Notes: generated by a model not told the origin, from the letters alone. Shown: positions 12,366 through 25,625, counted from the stretch's first letter. The stretch is DNA of 64,000 nt from Bromus sterilis (GCA_950022295.1 OX465595.1:223103770-223167769); one strand, 5' to 3'. Numbers and translations are program-made.

Positions 12366-13981
12366 GACCACCACTCTCCCACCCCTTTCTAGGGTTTCCC
12401 CCTTCCAAAATTTGCAGCCACCCCCTCACAAAATCCCCAAATTTTCCCCAATGCCCCTCACATCCCGAAACCCATGCCTCCCAGCCGTTTCCAGCCGTCA
12501 GATTTGGAAACGGAGGGCACACGGTGTGCCACGTCACCCGCTGGAGGGATCCAGCCAGCCCCAGGCGAACCGAGCCCCGTAGGGCCCTCCCCACCGCCGC
12601 CGCGGCCCGCCTCAGGCCCGAGCCGGGCCGGATCGCCGCCGCCGCGCCTCTTCCCGTGGAGGAGCTCCTCCACGCCGGCGAGCCGCCGTCCGCCTTCGCA
12701 CCGGCCGCCGCGCCACCTCTCCTCCTTCCCGCGGCCTCCCTTTCCCTCTCTCCTCCTCACCCGCTGTTCTCTCTCATAGTCGGGCCGCCGCTCGTGCCAT
12801 GTCCGAGCTCGGCCGAGCTCGGGCCGCCGCGCCCGCCGCCACGGGACCTCTCCGGCGAGGTCCTCCACCGCACACCCCGGTTCCGGCCACCGGGGCCGTC
12901 CCGCCTCTTCCGTCACGCCGGCACGCGTCGCTGGTTGTCGTGGAGCTTGGCTGGAGCACCGCCGCCGCTGGCCAACGGGATCGGGGCGCGGGCCCGATCG
13001 GGCGACCCCCTGGCCGCGTTGATCCCGCCATGGGCCGGCCCACCTCCAGCGACCCCGACCCGCTGCTCCCCTCCGCCCAGGGGCGATGCCCTGCTATTCT
13101 TCGCCGCCGGACAGTTGGGCCTTGGCCCATGGTGAGCAGCCCGAGTGCCCTCCCCCTGTTTTTTTTCTTTTAATTTTTCTAAGTCTGCAACTTTCTGCTG
13201 ATGGTTTGATTTTGCGCTAGCGTTTGCGAATGAACCGTAGCTCGAATGACGTTGCGCCCAAAAGGAAAATTGTTTAGAATTGTGTGTACTTCAGTTCATC
13301 TTTTGCGAGAATTTTGATTTGAGGCCATCTTGATTGTGTTATTGCTGGTCAAACAGGGCATCCCGTCGTTAATTGCAAACTGTTGTTAGCTGCTGCTGAA
13401 AACTGTTGCTTGATTGAAACTTCGGGTGACGGTTGCGTCGCAACCGTTCATCGGAATTGAGTGATTCTTGTTGCATACTATTAAGAATCATGTCTACTTC
13501 AGTTCTATGCAATTACTTGTCATGTTTGCCTGCTGTAGCTATATTATTCATTGCCCCAAAGTAGCTACCCTGTTGTTAGTGTGCTGCCATTTATATAAAG
13601 TTGCTACTTTGCTGCCCTATATCTTTTTAACCGTGCTTCCTATTGAGAATTGCAATATGTCATCTTGATCTATGCCATGTATACTTCTATTATATGTATT
13701 GCATTTTTGGTCATAGTTATATTTCAGCTCCAAAGTTGCTATGCCACTGCTTTTGACAGGCACCTCTGTTTTTCACTAAATCTGTAACTTTCCGATGCCA
13801 TGTTGCACGCCTAATATATTTTGATCTATGATGCCTATAACCTTGATTCTTGTTTGTACCTGATCACCATCATGTCTACATCATGCCCATTTATTTCTAT
13901 GTCATGTTGCTGCACTTTTGCATATAGTTTTACCCCTGTTTATACAACATGAATATAATAGTTTCTGCCCTGTTTTCCTGA

Positions 13982-13986
13982 TTTTC
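13982..13986. repeat. Left target-site duplication of element A (TTTTC)
   Basis: TTTTC is repeated at 31634-31638, directly outside the two LTR termini of element A. Confidence 0.9.
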
Positions 13987-16900
13987 TGCCGGGATCCGGA
14001 ATATGCGTATGTAATTCCAGTCACAACTCAATCACATGGAGAGCCGAGAGCCGTACCCACTTGTCTAAGCCGACAAGGCCAAGCACAAAACACTCTCGGA
14101 AAGCATCGTACATGAGGGGCATCCCATCCAGGCCGGATGATCAACTGAGATGGGTCCTCATCGCCCGCTCACAAGTCTAAATGATTATGGGTGGTGAAAT
14201 CCCATACTCATAGACAAGTCGCCTCAACCATGTTATCGATTGAATCATAACCCTTACATAAACAAACTCCAGCCCGATCACTTAGTCGGGGTCTAGGGAG
14301 GGCTCGATCATACAACAAAGTGTGCACGTGACAGAGTCACGAGCAATCGCATCGCGATGCCCCAAGCTGCGCACATCTAAGGGCCACTTGGTGTATAAAA
14401 GACCGACAGCTAGATCACAACAAAGGTCTCGAAACCCCATACTAAGACATGCATGTTATAAACATACACGCAGCACACATGTCTAGTATGAACAACAGGT
14501 ATCATCACATAACTCTACAAAGTACTTCTTTATGGACTTACACATAGAGCATACAAAGATCACATGTCTGTGATCAACATCACATCATACAACGGAAGCA
14601 AATTAGGTCTGAGTACAGACAAGTTTAACAAATGGCTTAGAGAAGCCTTGTTCAACATACATGCCCTTCCACGAGGGACCAGACTGCTGTCTGGAACTAT
14701 ACTAGCTTAGTCAACGTCGAGCTTAAGGAAGGTGACTCCATCGGGGTTTGGGTTTCCATCTAAAACATAGAATAAGCAAACATGAGTACAAATTCGTACT
14801 CAGCAAGACTTACATCAGAACTATACTACTCATGCTCAAGTTTCAAGGTAAAGGGGAGGTGGGGTTTCATCATGCAGAAGTGCCAGCTTTGACTTGGCTA
14901 GTCTTGTACTACGAGTACCAGACTTGAGGTAAGAAGCGTACACGAGTCCACTACCAAGTCTCCAACCAATACACCACTATGGTTACTTCCTCGACTTCCC
15001 CACGAGGAGCACACCATAGCACTCATGCTTATCTTGCGAGTTTTAGAAGTATCCATTCAAGTTGTCTAATAATCAAGCACAACTTTCCAAGTAGTCCCTT
15101 ACCGCGGACGCGGCTATTCGAATAGTTTTGTTAACCCTGCTGGGGTGTACTGCTACGCACATGAAACCATCAATTACCACCGGGATATCGTCACCCTTCA
15201 AGCGGGTGTCGGCGAGGATAATTTCCACAACTTTTACCTCACAGCCAATTATAATCCAGGAATCAACCATCTGAGTTGCTCACCGCTCAAGAGTCCAGCC
15301 GGGTCAACGATACGGACTCAGACGATTCAGGCGACCGAAACGCCATCTTAGCAGATGGTTTTATTGTCTCACAGGTCCACCCACATATCTAAATGATGCA
15401 AACTTTCAATCATTCTTTTTCTATGCATATGCCAAATGGAAAGCCCGAACTAGTGACTCCTGGACTTGAATTGGGGTGAGTTAGTAGGTTGAGCGGGGGT
15501 CCATGTGCCCAACATGTGGTAGTACTCTTCGTCTTGGATCACCACACAAGAACTCGGGCTTAAGGCAGTGTTCAACGAGACAACCCACTGTGCACTCTTA
15601 CATAATCTCTCATCTTTGATCTTTGTTTAGGGTGGATTCACCAACACGTTAACAACAGCAACACTGTGAACATTCCATCCCGACTCACAATCAAAGTAAC
15701 CTCATTGTATCACTAAGCAGCAATAAGCAATAACAGTTGCAGGGGCCACATGCTCATCATTCAACTCCTATATCTGCTAGGACTGTGGTTTGCTTAATAC
15801 GGTGACAAAATTATAGGTCATGCATCGGAATGGGTTCAACTATGCGAAAGAACGTGTCTCGGTGATCTCCTAAACATGCACAAGCGAGACTGAGAGGGAA
15901 GTAGGATTTTATAGACATGATCAATGGGGTTTGCTTGCCTTGCTTGACGGTACATGGGTTTTAACATACCTCTTCTTCTTCAGGGGGTGATCACCGTCTC
16001 GGAGGCACTATTACCGAAGCAATCATCAACAAAGGGGGCAACAACAAAATAAAATGCACAAGCACATGATATAGTTGTCCATGATGTATATGGTACTGGT
16101 TTCTTGACAATTCAATTTAATTGAAGTGTATTGCAAAGGATTTATAAATTCAAACTTCAAATTTGAATTCAAATTAAGCCATATGCATATTTGCTATTGT
16201 TCACCCATTTTAAAATGGTCAAACATAAAAACAAAGTGCATATTCTTAATCCTTGCATTTTCTGATAATTTTTCATATATTATATGTTAAATTTGGAGTT
16301 AAAATGAATTTACTATGATTTATTGAAGTTTAACACATTTTCTGGAATTCTTTAATTTATTTTAATTAGAAAAACCCCTTTACTGCGTCACCATGAGCTC
16401 ATGATGACGTAGGGGGCCTCTGACCTTTGGGGCCTGCTTGTCAGCCACAGTGGGGTTAATCCCTGTTTTAATTTAATTAAGTAGAGGGGTTAGGGGGCCT
16501 GGCCCCACTGCCAGTCTTAGGTGGGGTTAATTAGGGGGTGGGGTTAAGTTAACTGGCCGGCCACGTCGGATGCTCGCCGGCGGCTCAACGCCGGCGACAC
16601 CGAGCACAGCGGCGCGACACGGGGTTGCGATTCCGGCCACGAATTGGGATGCCGTTTGCACTAGAATAACCACCGTGCTCCCGCACGTCTAGTAGAGCAG
16701 TCGGGCGTCTCGGGGAGTGGCTGGAGACGTCGCCGACGACGGCTTGCGCGGCGGCCGGAGCACAGCTGGGAGGGAAACGGAGAAACTGGCCAAGGGATCG
16801 AGCGCGGAGTGGGGAAAACGAAGGGGAAGCTCAGCCCGGAGCTACTGGAGGGGACGACGAGGTCGTAGGCAACAGAACGGCGGCGCAATCGTTGACGAAC

Positions 16901-17720
16901 TCCACGGTGGCTGGCGGGACATCGTGGTCCGATTCGATGGCGTTGGGGCTCTCCAGCTTGCGATTGTTGGTGAGGTGGCGAAGTCGATGGCGGCGGACGA
17001 GAGGGACACGACGGCTTGGCGCCTCGTCGGCTCGGGCGGCGCTGGATTCGCGAGGAAGAGAGACAGAGAGGAAGCGAGAGGACGAGGACATGGCCGTGGA
17101 GCACTTGGGCGTCTCCGTGGCGCGTGTACAAGGCTCGGGGTCGCCTGTAAGCGTCTCAGCGTCGAGGTGGCGTCCACGGCACGCTCTGGCTCGACACCGA
17201 GCTTCTTGAGGAAGACGACAGAGGAGGGTAGATGGGCTGGGCTGGCCGGGGTTTGAGTTGGTCCGAAATCCCAGGTAAGGCCCTTTTCTTTATTCTTCTG
17301 TTTTTCTTTTTATTTCTTCTGACATTTGTTCTGTTTTGATATAAAAAATATCAAAATATTTTATAAAATCCCCAAATCATTTATATGGACTTACATGGCT
17401 TATAGTTAGGCACTCCCAAAATTTGAAGATTTTTGAATTTCAATTTAAATAGGGGAATTATTTAATTTCCAAGCCCTTTTCTGAATTTTTGACAAATCTT
17501 GGAGCATGCAGTGGGACCCACTTCACTTTATATGTGATCATGCATATTTATAAGACTTTTCAAAAATACCAGAGGAATTTTTGGAAGCAATTTTTTTCTG
17601 GCCTTTTGAATTAAATTCTCTAGGGCTTTTCTTTTCCCCATTTTTGAATTTCTTTTGAAATTTTCACATGATGCAAAGGATCAAGCAACCCTAGCACTTA
17701 CCCTAATTGGGGTTCTGACA
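13987..17720 (-). repeat. Element A 3' LTR
   Basis: The 3.73-kb LTR has termini TGTCAGAACCCCAAT and CCGGCA in element orientation. It contains the shared palindromic module (15100-15149) and the GC-rich block (about 16560-17230). At the outer end the usual GGGTCCCGACA is mutated. Confidence 0.9.
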
Positions 17721-18872
17721 ACTCGCCCCCACTCAAAAGAATCTCGTCCCGAGATTCAGAAGTCGTCGGGAGGAAGGTGGGGTGCTCGGCACGGAGGCGG
17801 TCTTCTCTTTCCCAGGTTGCTTCTTTCTCGGAGTGATGTGACAATTGAACTTTGAGGAACTTGATCTTCTGACGAAGAGGGACACGCTCAACGGAATCAA
17901 GAATACGAACAGGGTACTCTCGATAAGAAAGGTCATCTTTGGAGATCAAGCTTTTCATGGTCAACTTCGCGGATGGGGTCCTTGAAGCAACGCCTGAGTT
18001 GTGACACATGGAATACATCATGTACTCGGGAAAGGTGCGGGGGTAGTTCAAGTTGGTAGGCAACTTCTCCACGTTTGGCAAGAATGCGGAAGGGTCCGAT
18101 GTAACGTGGGGCCAACTTGCCTTTGATACCGAAGCGTTGGGTTCCCTTCAGAGGAGTAACCCGAAGGTAAGCCTTCTCATCCAGATTGTAGCTTTCTTGC
18201 CTATGACGACGATCATAGTAGCTTTTCTGACGAGATTGGGCGGCTTCCAATTGATCACGAACAATGCGAACATGCTCTACTGCTTCCTTGATCATATCCG
18301 GTCCAAAGAATTTTCTTTCACCGGTTTCTAACCAGTTTAGGGGTGTTCGACATCTTCGTCCATAGAAGAGTTCAAAAGGAGCCATGTTCAGACTAGATTG
18401 GAAACTATTGTAATAAGAAAATTCGGCGAATGGAAGAGATTTCTCCCAATTCTTTCCGAATAAGATAACACAAGCTCTGAGCATGTCTTCGAGAATTTGG
18501 TTACCCCTTTCGACTTGACCGCTAGACTGAGGATGGAAAGCTGTACTAAAGGAGAGATGAGTTCCCATAGCATTCTGAAAGCTTCCCCAAAATCTAGAGG
18601 TGAAAAGGCTACCACGATCAAAATTAATTTCCAAAGGAACACCATGAAGAGACACAATTCTAGAGACATACAAGTCCGCTAACTGGCTAGCAGTTATAGA
18701 CTCGCGAACGGGAAGGAAGTGAGCAACTTTGGAAAGTCTATCAACGACAACGAAGATGGCATCATTTCCTTTCTGGGTTTTTGGAAAGCCAGTGATGAAG
18801 TCCATACTGACTTTGTCCCATTTCCACTCTGGAATAGGCAAAGGTTGAAGATTACCAGCAGGTCTTTGGTTT
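17698..18872 (-). pseudogene. Element A integrase core and chromodomain-like tail
   Basis: The integrase joins element cDNA to host DNA. The DDE residues are visible: Asp in MDFITGFP, Asp in NFDRGSLF, and Glu in GQVERGNQ. The core is followed by the GPY/F-like region (LAPRYIGPF) and a chromodomain-like end (KFLKVQLSHHSEKEATWE), the part that in chromoviruses contacts chromatin. A one-base insertion near 17939 separates the core from the tail, and a one-base deletion near 18872 separates it from the upstream zinc-binding part. The frame ends inside the 3' LTR, about 20 bases past its border, as in C'. Confidence 0.88.
17721..17735 (-). other. Element A polypurine tract
   Basis: On the minus strand TGAGTGGGGGCGAGT abuts the 3' LTR start. 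It is the plus-strand DNA primer site and is identical to that of C' (54003-54017). It lies within the last codons of the polyprotein frame. Confidence 0.85.
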
Positions 18873-19728
18873 CGGCCTTAATGCGACGACAGACATCACA
18901 TTCGGCAACATACTGAGCAATTTTTCGCTTCATCCTAGTCCACCAAAATCTCTGGCGTAGGTCTCGGTACATCTTTGTGCTACCAGGATGAATCGAAAGG
19001 GGTGTATCATGAGCTTCCTTAAGAATTAGCCTCATAAGATTGTGTTTTCGTGGTACAACTAATCGAGTGCCAAAGAAAACGACACCTTGATCATTTATGG
19101 AGAAACATTTAGCAACTCCGCTAGCAATGTTCTTCTTGATCTCTCGAATACCACTATCACGTTTCTGGGCGGCTATGATTTTATCCTCAAGGGTTGGTTT
19201 CGCCACCAAGGTAGAAAGAAAGACATGAGGAACAATCTCAAGATTGAGCTTGCTAAATTCCTCATGAAGAAGTGGTTGACACTGTTGTAACATGAGGTTG
19301 TTACAATACGACTTACGACTTAGTGCATCCGCCATGACATTGGCTTTGCCTGGGGTGTAAGAAATTCCTAAGTCATAATATTTTATCAACTCTATCCAGT
19401 GTCTTTTCCTGAGATTAAGATCTGGCTGGGTGAATATGTATTTGAGGCTTTGGTGGTCGGAATAGATCTCACAACGGTTACCAAGGAGGTAATGTCGCCA
19501 AGTTTCTAGGGCATGAACTACGACAGCGAGTTCAACATCATGGGTAAGATAGTTCTCTTCATGTGGACGCAACTGGCGTGAAGCATAAGCTACCACATAT
19601 CTATCTTGCATAAGTATGCATCCTAACCCTTGCCGTGAAGCATCACAATAGATCTCGAAATCCCTTTTGGTGTCGTGAGGTGCAAGTACGGGTGCAGAAG
19701 TCAATCTTCTTTTTAGCTCTTGAAAGCT
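18873..19728 (-). pseudogene. Element A RNase H and integrase zinc-binding domain
   Basis: The RNase H part starts with FEIYCDASRQGLG (catalytic Asp) and continues through EIYSDHQSLKY and the ALSRK end. It removes RNA from the RNA-DNA hybrid. The integrase HHCC region follows, with HDTPLSIHPG and CDVCRRIKAE. The frame is open over this segment, bounded by a TAA (19729-19731) upstream and a one-base deletion near 18872 downstream. Confidence 0.88.
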
Positions 19729-20111
19729 TTACTCGCACTTGGGGGTCCCTTGGAATTTCTTATCTTTCTTGAGGAGTTCAGTTAGAGGCTTTGCAACTTT
19801 GGAGAAGTTCTCAATGAAGCGGCGACAATAGCTTGTTAAGCCAAGAAAACTCCTAACTTGCTTAACTGATTCAGGTGGATTCCAGTCAAGGACGGCTGAA
19901 CTCTCTCGGGATTGACAACAATGCCTTTCGCAGAAATCACGTGGCCTAAGTAGGTCACTTCTGGTAGCCAAAATTCGCACTTAGAGAAATTGGCATAAAG
20001 GCGATGCTCTCGAAGTTTCATCAATACCAACCAAAGATGTTCTGCGTGCTCTTCTTCGTTCTTAGAGTAGATCAGAATGTCATCAAGATAAACTTCAACA
20101 AATTTATCCAA
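19729..20111 (-). pseudogene. Element A reverse transcriptase, second half (YLDD and thumb)
   Basis: The catalytic YLDD (VEVYLDDILIYS) is intact. It is followed by FSKCEFW, YLGHVIS and the connection sequence QVRSFLGL. A TAA at 20112-20114 replaces the Tyr codon of MEYLDKF seen in C'. A one-base deletion near 19896 shifts the frame, and a TAA at 19729-19731 ends it. Confidence 0.88.
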
Positions 20112-20954
20112 TTACTCCATGAAGATCGAATTCATTAAGCGCGAGAATGTGGCGGGGGCATTGGTTAAACCGAAGGACATGACGGTGTACTCGTAAAGAC
20201 CATATCGAGTAGTGAAAGCCGTCTTGGGAATGTCCTCGTTTCGGATTTTGATTTGATGATAGTCTAATCTCAAATACATCTTGGAGAAGACAGAGGATCC
20301 AACAAGTTGATCATAAAGATCATTGATCCTGGGCAGTGGGTACTTGTTCTTTATCATCGCTAGATTTAGCGGGCGATAGTCTACGCACATCCTTTCTGTT
20401 CCATCTTTCTTCGTTACGAACAGAACGGGGCAACCCCATGGCGATGAGCTAGGGCGGATGAATCCTTTTGCCAACGAAGCATCAAGTTGGGCTTTTAGCT
20501 CAGCTAACTCATCTGGGGCCATTCTATATGGGCGTCTGGAAATTGGGGCGGTTCCTGGGGCAAGATCTACAATGAATTCTACACATCTGTCAGGAGGCAT
20601 TCCTGGAAGTTCTTCAGGAAAGACATCCGGGAAGTCACGAACCACCGGAATATCTTCAAGGTCAGGAAGGGGAAGCACATTCAAAGTATGCATTTGGATT
20701 CTAGAACTAGGTGAGGTGTAGTCAATGGTCTGGCCTGAAGGATGGGTAAGTTTAACTGACTTGGCTTTACAATCAAGGAAATCATTTTGTCTTGATAACC
20801 AATCAATTCCTAGGATGACATCAATGTCTGATGACTTGAGGGCTATAAGAGAAGCAAGGAATACTAAACCCTCAATTTTAATTTGATTGCCATGGCTTAC
20901 TCTATTAGTTTGCCATTTGGAACCAGGAGTTTGAATGATCATTGGAGAAAACAT
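20112..20954 (-). pseudogene. Element A protease C-terminus and reverse transcriptase, first half
   Basis: After the protease remainder (DVILGIDWL) come the linker FPDVFPEELPG and the RT fingers and palm (KKDGTERMCVDYR, YPLPRINDLYD). The first catalytic Asp of the RT triad is replaced: the sequence reads SKMYLRLDYHQ where C' has SKMDFRLGYHQ. That change alone should abolish polymerase activity. The segment lies between stops at 20955-20957 and 20112-20114, in the same frame as gag. Confidence 0.9.
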
Positions 20955-22123
20955 TTATTCAAAAGGGAATTCATGACGAAGTGCATAACTCTTCGACATG
21001 AATGAATGAGAAGCTCCTGGATCGAAAAGAACGGAGGCGGGAACATGATTGACTGGGAGTGTACCAAGGATGAAGTCAGAAGTATCAATAGCTTTCTCAA
21101 CTGAGATTTGGTTCACACAACCACTACTAGTGGATGAAGGCTTTGCTTGCAAGGGTTTTGAGGTGGATTTCCTTGAAGGCTTGCGTCGAGAATGACGTGG
21201 TGTCATCGAGACTTGAGGGCACTGACGAAAGTAATGGCCTGACAGACCACACTTGAAACACACCCTGCCTGAATTGTTGGGAGCAGGATTACTTGATTGC
21301 ACACCATCATTCCTGGGAGGAACAATGTGTTGAGGTGGATGGCATATATTGCATGGTGGTCTCTGAAGAAAGTATTGAGGTATGGCACCAGTTGGAATCA
21401 ATATTCTGCGTTTTTGAGGGGCTGAACTTGCAGAAGGAGAAAGCTCAAGAGCATGCTTGCGAGACTCTTCGAACACTTCATTGCCATGCTCAGCTCTGAA
21501 GGATCTGTTGACTAAATCCTCAAAGGTGGCAAATTCGATGAGGTTGAGATCATGACGAAGGATGGGGCTAAGTCCCTTACGGAACCTTGCCTGCTTTCTG
21601 GCATCAGTGGTGATCTCATCTTGGGAATAACGAGAAAAATGGTTGAACTCTCTCACATACTCATGAATGGACATCTCTCCTTGAGTCAAATTGCAGAACT
21701 CTTCCTTCTTGCGCTCCATTAACTCATCTAGAAGGTGGTACCCTCGAAAGGCATCACGGAACTCCTGCCAAGTCACTACGTGACCATCAGTCTGCATTGC
21801 AACATAGTTCTCCCACCATTCAGCAGCAGCACCTTCCAGGAAGTATGCCGCGAATATAACTCGATCGTCGGGAGCAACATGTGCCGTGTCAAGCTTACGC
21901 TCAATGGAACGGAGGCAATCATCAGATTCAAGGGGCTCAGAAGAACATCGGAATACCGGTGGCTTGAGGAGGATGAAGTCCTGAATGCTCACAACCACAT
22001 TACGCTGACGAGCGGTATTCTGCTCGATGAGCTCCATAAGGCGTGTTTGATCACGTCAATTCCGCTCAGCTTCCATCATGATTTCCGCCGCAGAAGGCGG
22101 TGGTGGAGGTTCATCATTACTTC

Positions 22124-22126
22124 GAT
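22124..22126. repeat. Left target-site duplication of the CACTA element (GAT)
   Basis: GAT is repeated at 27321-27323. Three-base duplications are the rule for CACTA transposons. Confidence 0.85.
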
Positions 22127-22149
22127 CACTACACCATGGGCAGAATCTA

Positions 22150-22420
22150 AGGGCGCCCTAACTGCCGGGAAAAGCCACTATAGACGGCAATTGGATTGCC
22201 GGCAACGGCTCTTTGCCGGCAGGTCGGCCTGTCCGGAATAACCCTGTTGGGAAAAGTCTTTCCCGGCAGGCAAATCTTCCCCGACTGTCCAATTGCCCTG
22301 TTTTCCTTATCATTCCCGGCAAGCCACCGGCCTGCCCGGATAACCTATGCCGGCAGTTAGATTGCCGTGGAGGACTAATTTTCCCGGCAGTTAGATTGCC
22401 GTGGAGGGCTATAGCTAACT
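22150..22420. repeat. Left subterminal repeat array of the CACTA element
   Basis: Repeated CTGCCGGGA, TTGCCGGCA and TGCCGGCAGTTAGATTGCC motifs occur in direct and inverted order. The motif TGCCGGCAG is itself nearly palindromic. Confidence 0.8.
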
Positions 22421-22545
22421 AAACCATGCCTCCACCACATATACAACATGCTCTATCTCATTTCAAACTTGCAACATTCAACCAAACTTGCAAAGATAAG
22501 ATAGCATCACACAGATATAATTGAACATGAGCATAAAATAAATTC

Positions 22546-22560
22546 ATATATATATATATA
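22546..22560. repeat. (AT)n microsatellite
   Basis: A short run of seven AT units inside the CACTA element. Confidence 0.9.
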
Positions 22561-23714
22561 AGAAGTTCATCCACAAATTCATGAGATTACTTTAGCAAGT
22601 GCACAAGTACATCACCCGCAACGAACAACAAAATGAACTGGATGTATATAAGAATGTTTCTAAAACAATGATGACCACCTACACCCAACAAAAAAATGCA
22701 TTCATGTCCCCGCCTTGCTCCTCCAGTGCCTAGTTCCAAGCGCATCTCCTTCACGAGATCCAATCTGCACAGATCAGTCACAACATGTTGAACCATCAGA
22801 ATTCAATAGATAATTGTAAAGGAAGCATGAACTATCACATGAACTCTATTCATGTAACCAGAAGGAACCAGATAATAGTTAAGAAAGCATAAAGTCTAAA
22901 AAATATATACCATCTGAAATAGGATGCTCAAAACTTATCATACGATTCAATACTTATCAAGAAATAGGATGCTCAAAACTAAAGTAGCTACAGATAGGCA
23001 GCAACCGAGACACACATCTGGTCCCTCCTATCTATGCAAATCAAATTTTTGTTTAAGTTTTTCAAATGCATGTCTAAAGATTGATGTCTTATAGATGGTC
23101 ACTGGTTTTCAAATTCACCTTCTAATCCCGACTAGTTTTTTATGTTGTCTTATAGAAATTGGATTTTACATGAGCACAGAGATAAAGGAGGCTAGATCTA
23201 GGGGGGAATTGGAAATGTACTAAACACTATGCACATTTTAAGCGAACACTGACTTAAGAAAAAAGGATGAGACTGTACATCACTACAACTAGATGGACAA
23301 TGATATGAACATCAGGGCATAAATTTTGATCCACCTCCTACGACCAATGGATTAATGAAAGCATCCATTAAAAAAGAAAAGGTTAAGAAAAGTTCTACTA
23401 CCAGAAGTGTACATAAATCAATCACTAATGAATTATCCTTGTTTTTGACACCAAACATATTCTGTTATTAAGCTTCAGTATACACCAAGTAGAATTTCCC
23501 AAAGGGGGGAGAACTTGTTTGTACCTAGCAGCGAACAAGTAGTTAGTATTTTGCTTGCAAGTCATTCTCATCACCTAATCAAGGACACATCTGAACAAAT
23601 GTAGATGTAGATAGCCTAATAGTAAAATACGAGCATAGTTTATAAGTCATTCAACAATGATTTTTGCTTATTATAATATGGATTTGACCAAAGTGGTGCC
23701 AAAAGTCATAGTTA

Positions 23715-23796
23715 CTATCTCCGTTCAGAAATACTTGTCATGGTTTTAGCAAAAAATTGAACTAAAACCACATCAAATATTTCTGAACGGAGGGAG
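23715..23796. mobile_element. Stowaway-type MITE (82 bp)
   Basis: The ends CTATCTCCGTTCAGAAATA and, on the other strand, CTCCCTCCGTTCAGAAATA form terminal inverted repeats. A TA dinucleotide flanks both sides (23713-23714 and 23797-23798). The centre is also an inverted pair (GGTTTTAG/CTAAAACC), so the whole element can fold back. CTCCCTCCGT ends with a TA target are typical of grass Stowaway (Tc1/mariner) MITEs. Confidence 0.9.
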
Positions 23797-24316
23797 TATT
23801 ATATAACTAGAAGCATCAAAGAATCATGTTTATCAGTTAGAAAATTTGGTTGATATCGAACACAATTGCTCAGCTAATCAGCAAAAAAATTCGTTGTTGG
23901 AAAAAGGAATCTCAGGACCAATGGTGCTGGCGCCAGACATGTCCAGGTTGACTATGTAAGCTATGTACTGCCACTCACCTTAGTTCCTACTCCTGGATTG
24001 TAAATAAAAAAGAACATCTTCATACATTAGGAGTGCACAACTAAACATTACTAGTCCTCAACCCGTGCGAGCTAGTTAGATTCTATAGATATTCATATTG
24101 TATGGGATAGTTGATTTAGAATACATAAAATAAAGTGAAGTAATGATAGAATTTATTGTATTGAAAATGAAGGATATTCCATTGTCTTAAAATTTTAGGA
24201 AAAACTGAAATTTACCAATGAAATATATTAGTATTGAAAGCTTGCAACATTTTATTTTGTTGTCGCTGAAATATACTATATTTTTCATGAGTTATTACTA
24301 AATGCAAATTGATTAA

Positions 24317-24532
24317 TTGGATGGACAGCAATTACATCGAAGATTTTATCGCAGTGTCTCGATACCTTGTGGAAATATGTTCATAAATCATGCTCAAGAT
24401 ACTTGTGATTGTGTCATGAAAATCACAAAAAATAACTATGAAAATATATCCAACCAATATATAATTGAGGATTTAGACTATCTGGCATCTTCTATTTTTA
24501 CTCTCTTCTATGTATTAGATCAGCCATATTAA
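24317..24532 (+). other. Short open stretch in the AT-rich CACTA interior, no recognised product
   Basis: Seventy-one codons are open from an ATG. The translation has no domain I recognise, and the surrounding sequence has neither promoter-like nor exon-like composition. It is most likely chance; it is listed only because it is the longest opening in the otherwise featureless interior (about 22430-25430). Confidence 0.1.
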
Positions 24533-25436
24533 TTATGAATTTGGTCGTCAGCGAGTTACTTATCCTCGTTAAGTCATTCGAAGCTAATAGGCAAAGTTTG
24601 TTGAGAGTAGAATATGTAACAAAATAAAACTGTATAAACATTGGACGTCACAAAGAATTGTAAGTTGGCAATATTGAAAATACCAGAATATGACAGGATT
24701 GAATGATTATTAATCAAAATTTGAAGCAACAACTTGAGAACATTTTAGGACATCCCATTTTGGCACATGCATGCCTATTATACATTTGCGTATCTTTCCT
24801 AATTTTTAAGCTCAACGAAAAGGAAGCTATCTATTTCTTATTCCTGTAGTTCATGTTTCAACTCAAATGTCAACAAAAGAGCAAGAAGATGCAGCAGAAA
24901 GAGGAGATGGATTTACTACATCTGATTACCAATCAAGTGGCGTGTAATTGTCAGCAAATCATAGAGGCGCCTTCCTAACAATATATGATTAAATAAGAGG
25001 ACATAGTAATGAAGAAGAAGAAAAACCACTCAATTGCGCAGTCGCATATTTGGTTTGTTTGCAGCCAAGGGAGGATCATAATAAGCATCCCAAGATAAAG
25101 TAATAAACTTCTCTTAAAACTGCATATTCCAACTATTTATAGACGTTCCCATGTAGCTCATTTTAGAGAAGAGATGCCTATCTCAATTAAAAAAAGTAAA
25201 AATATAATTATCTGAATAAATTTTTAAAGACAAATTTCTATCGTATTTTTAATCTTCTAGTTGTTATGAATAGAGACCACAACATAAAAATGCTTGTCGA
25301 TTTTTTTTATCTTCTAGATGCTACGGGTAGATATACTATATCCTGACAATATTCCATAGATCTCTTGCAGCAGTATTGTATCATTTTCATCAACCGATTA
25401 TAAGTACCATTGGGAGATTGGTTCTATGTCGGCATA

Positions 25437-25625
25437 CTATAGAAAATGAGAAGAAAAGTTAATCACCTCAACCCTTAACTTGCAGTAAGGCAGGACTTGC
25501 AGATAGACGTCGCCGCAATCCACCGTCAAAGCAGCAGAGGAAGATGCCAGCGCACATGGAGGAGTTGGCGCAGCCTGAACAAGGAACCACCGCTTCCTGG
25601 CTTCGACGACGCCATGGACGACCAT
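25437..25625 (-). other. Exon-like GC-rich island in the CACTA element
   Basis: A short GC-rich island in AT-rich surroundings is open for 62 codons on the minus strand (Ala/Pro-rich). With the larger island at 26440-27110 it looks like parts of a captured or internal gene read right to left. I cannot identify the parent. Confidence 0.25.

Larger units (their letters stand above)
11890..13986 (+). repeat. LTR unit B, segment 1 (5' part with promoter-like region)
   Basis: It holds the LTR start, a TATA-like box, a strongly GC-rich block (about 12470-13140) and then a T-rich stretch to 13986, where element A is inserted. The GC-rich block is open for 203 codons in one frame (12524-13135) and in several others at once. 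The product is Pro/Arg/Ala-rich with no domain, so I do not call it a gene. GGTGAGC at 13131 looks like a splice donor before the T-rich stretch. Confidence 0.75.

Noticed and set aside
12474..13173. Several overlapping open frames of 100-203 codons on both strands
   Set aside because: All frames are open because the block is very GC-rich. Products are Pro/Arg/Ala-rich without domains, and the block lies within an LTR.
16661..17256. Open frames of 86-179 codons on both strands (and the counterpart at 30444-31170)
   Set aside because: They are mirror-image frames in the GC-rich block of the element A LTRs, and they diverge between the two LTRs without keeping the frame.
22150..22420. Inverted TGCCGGCAG motifs considered as a Helitron or MITE end
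   Set aside because: The CACTA termini and the GAT duplication outside both ends explain them as subterminal repeats.
24041..24075. ACTAGTCCTCAACCCGTGC-like sequence resembling a transposon end
   Set aside because: No matching second end or target duplication was found in the CACTA interior.
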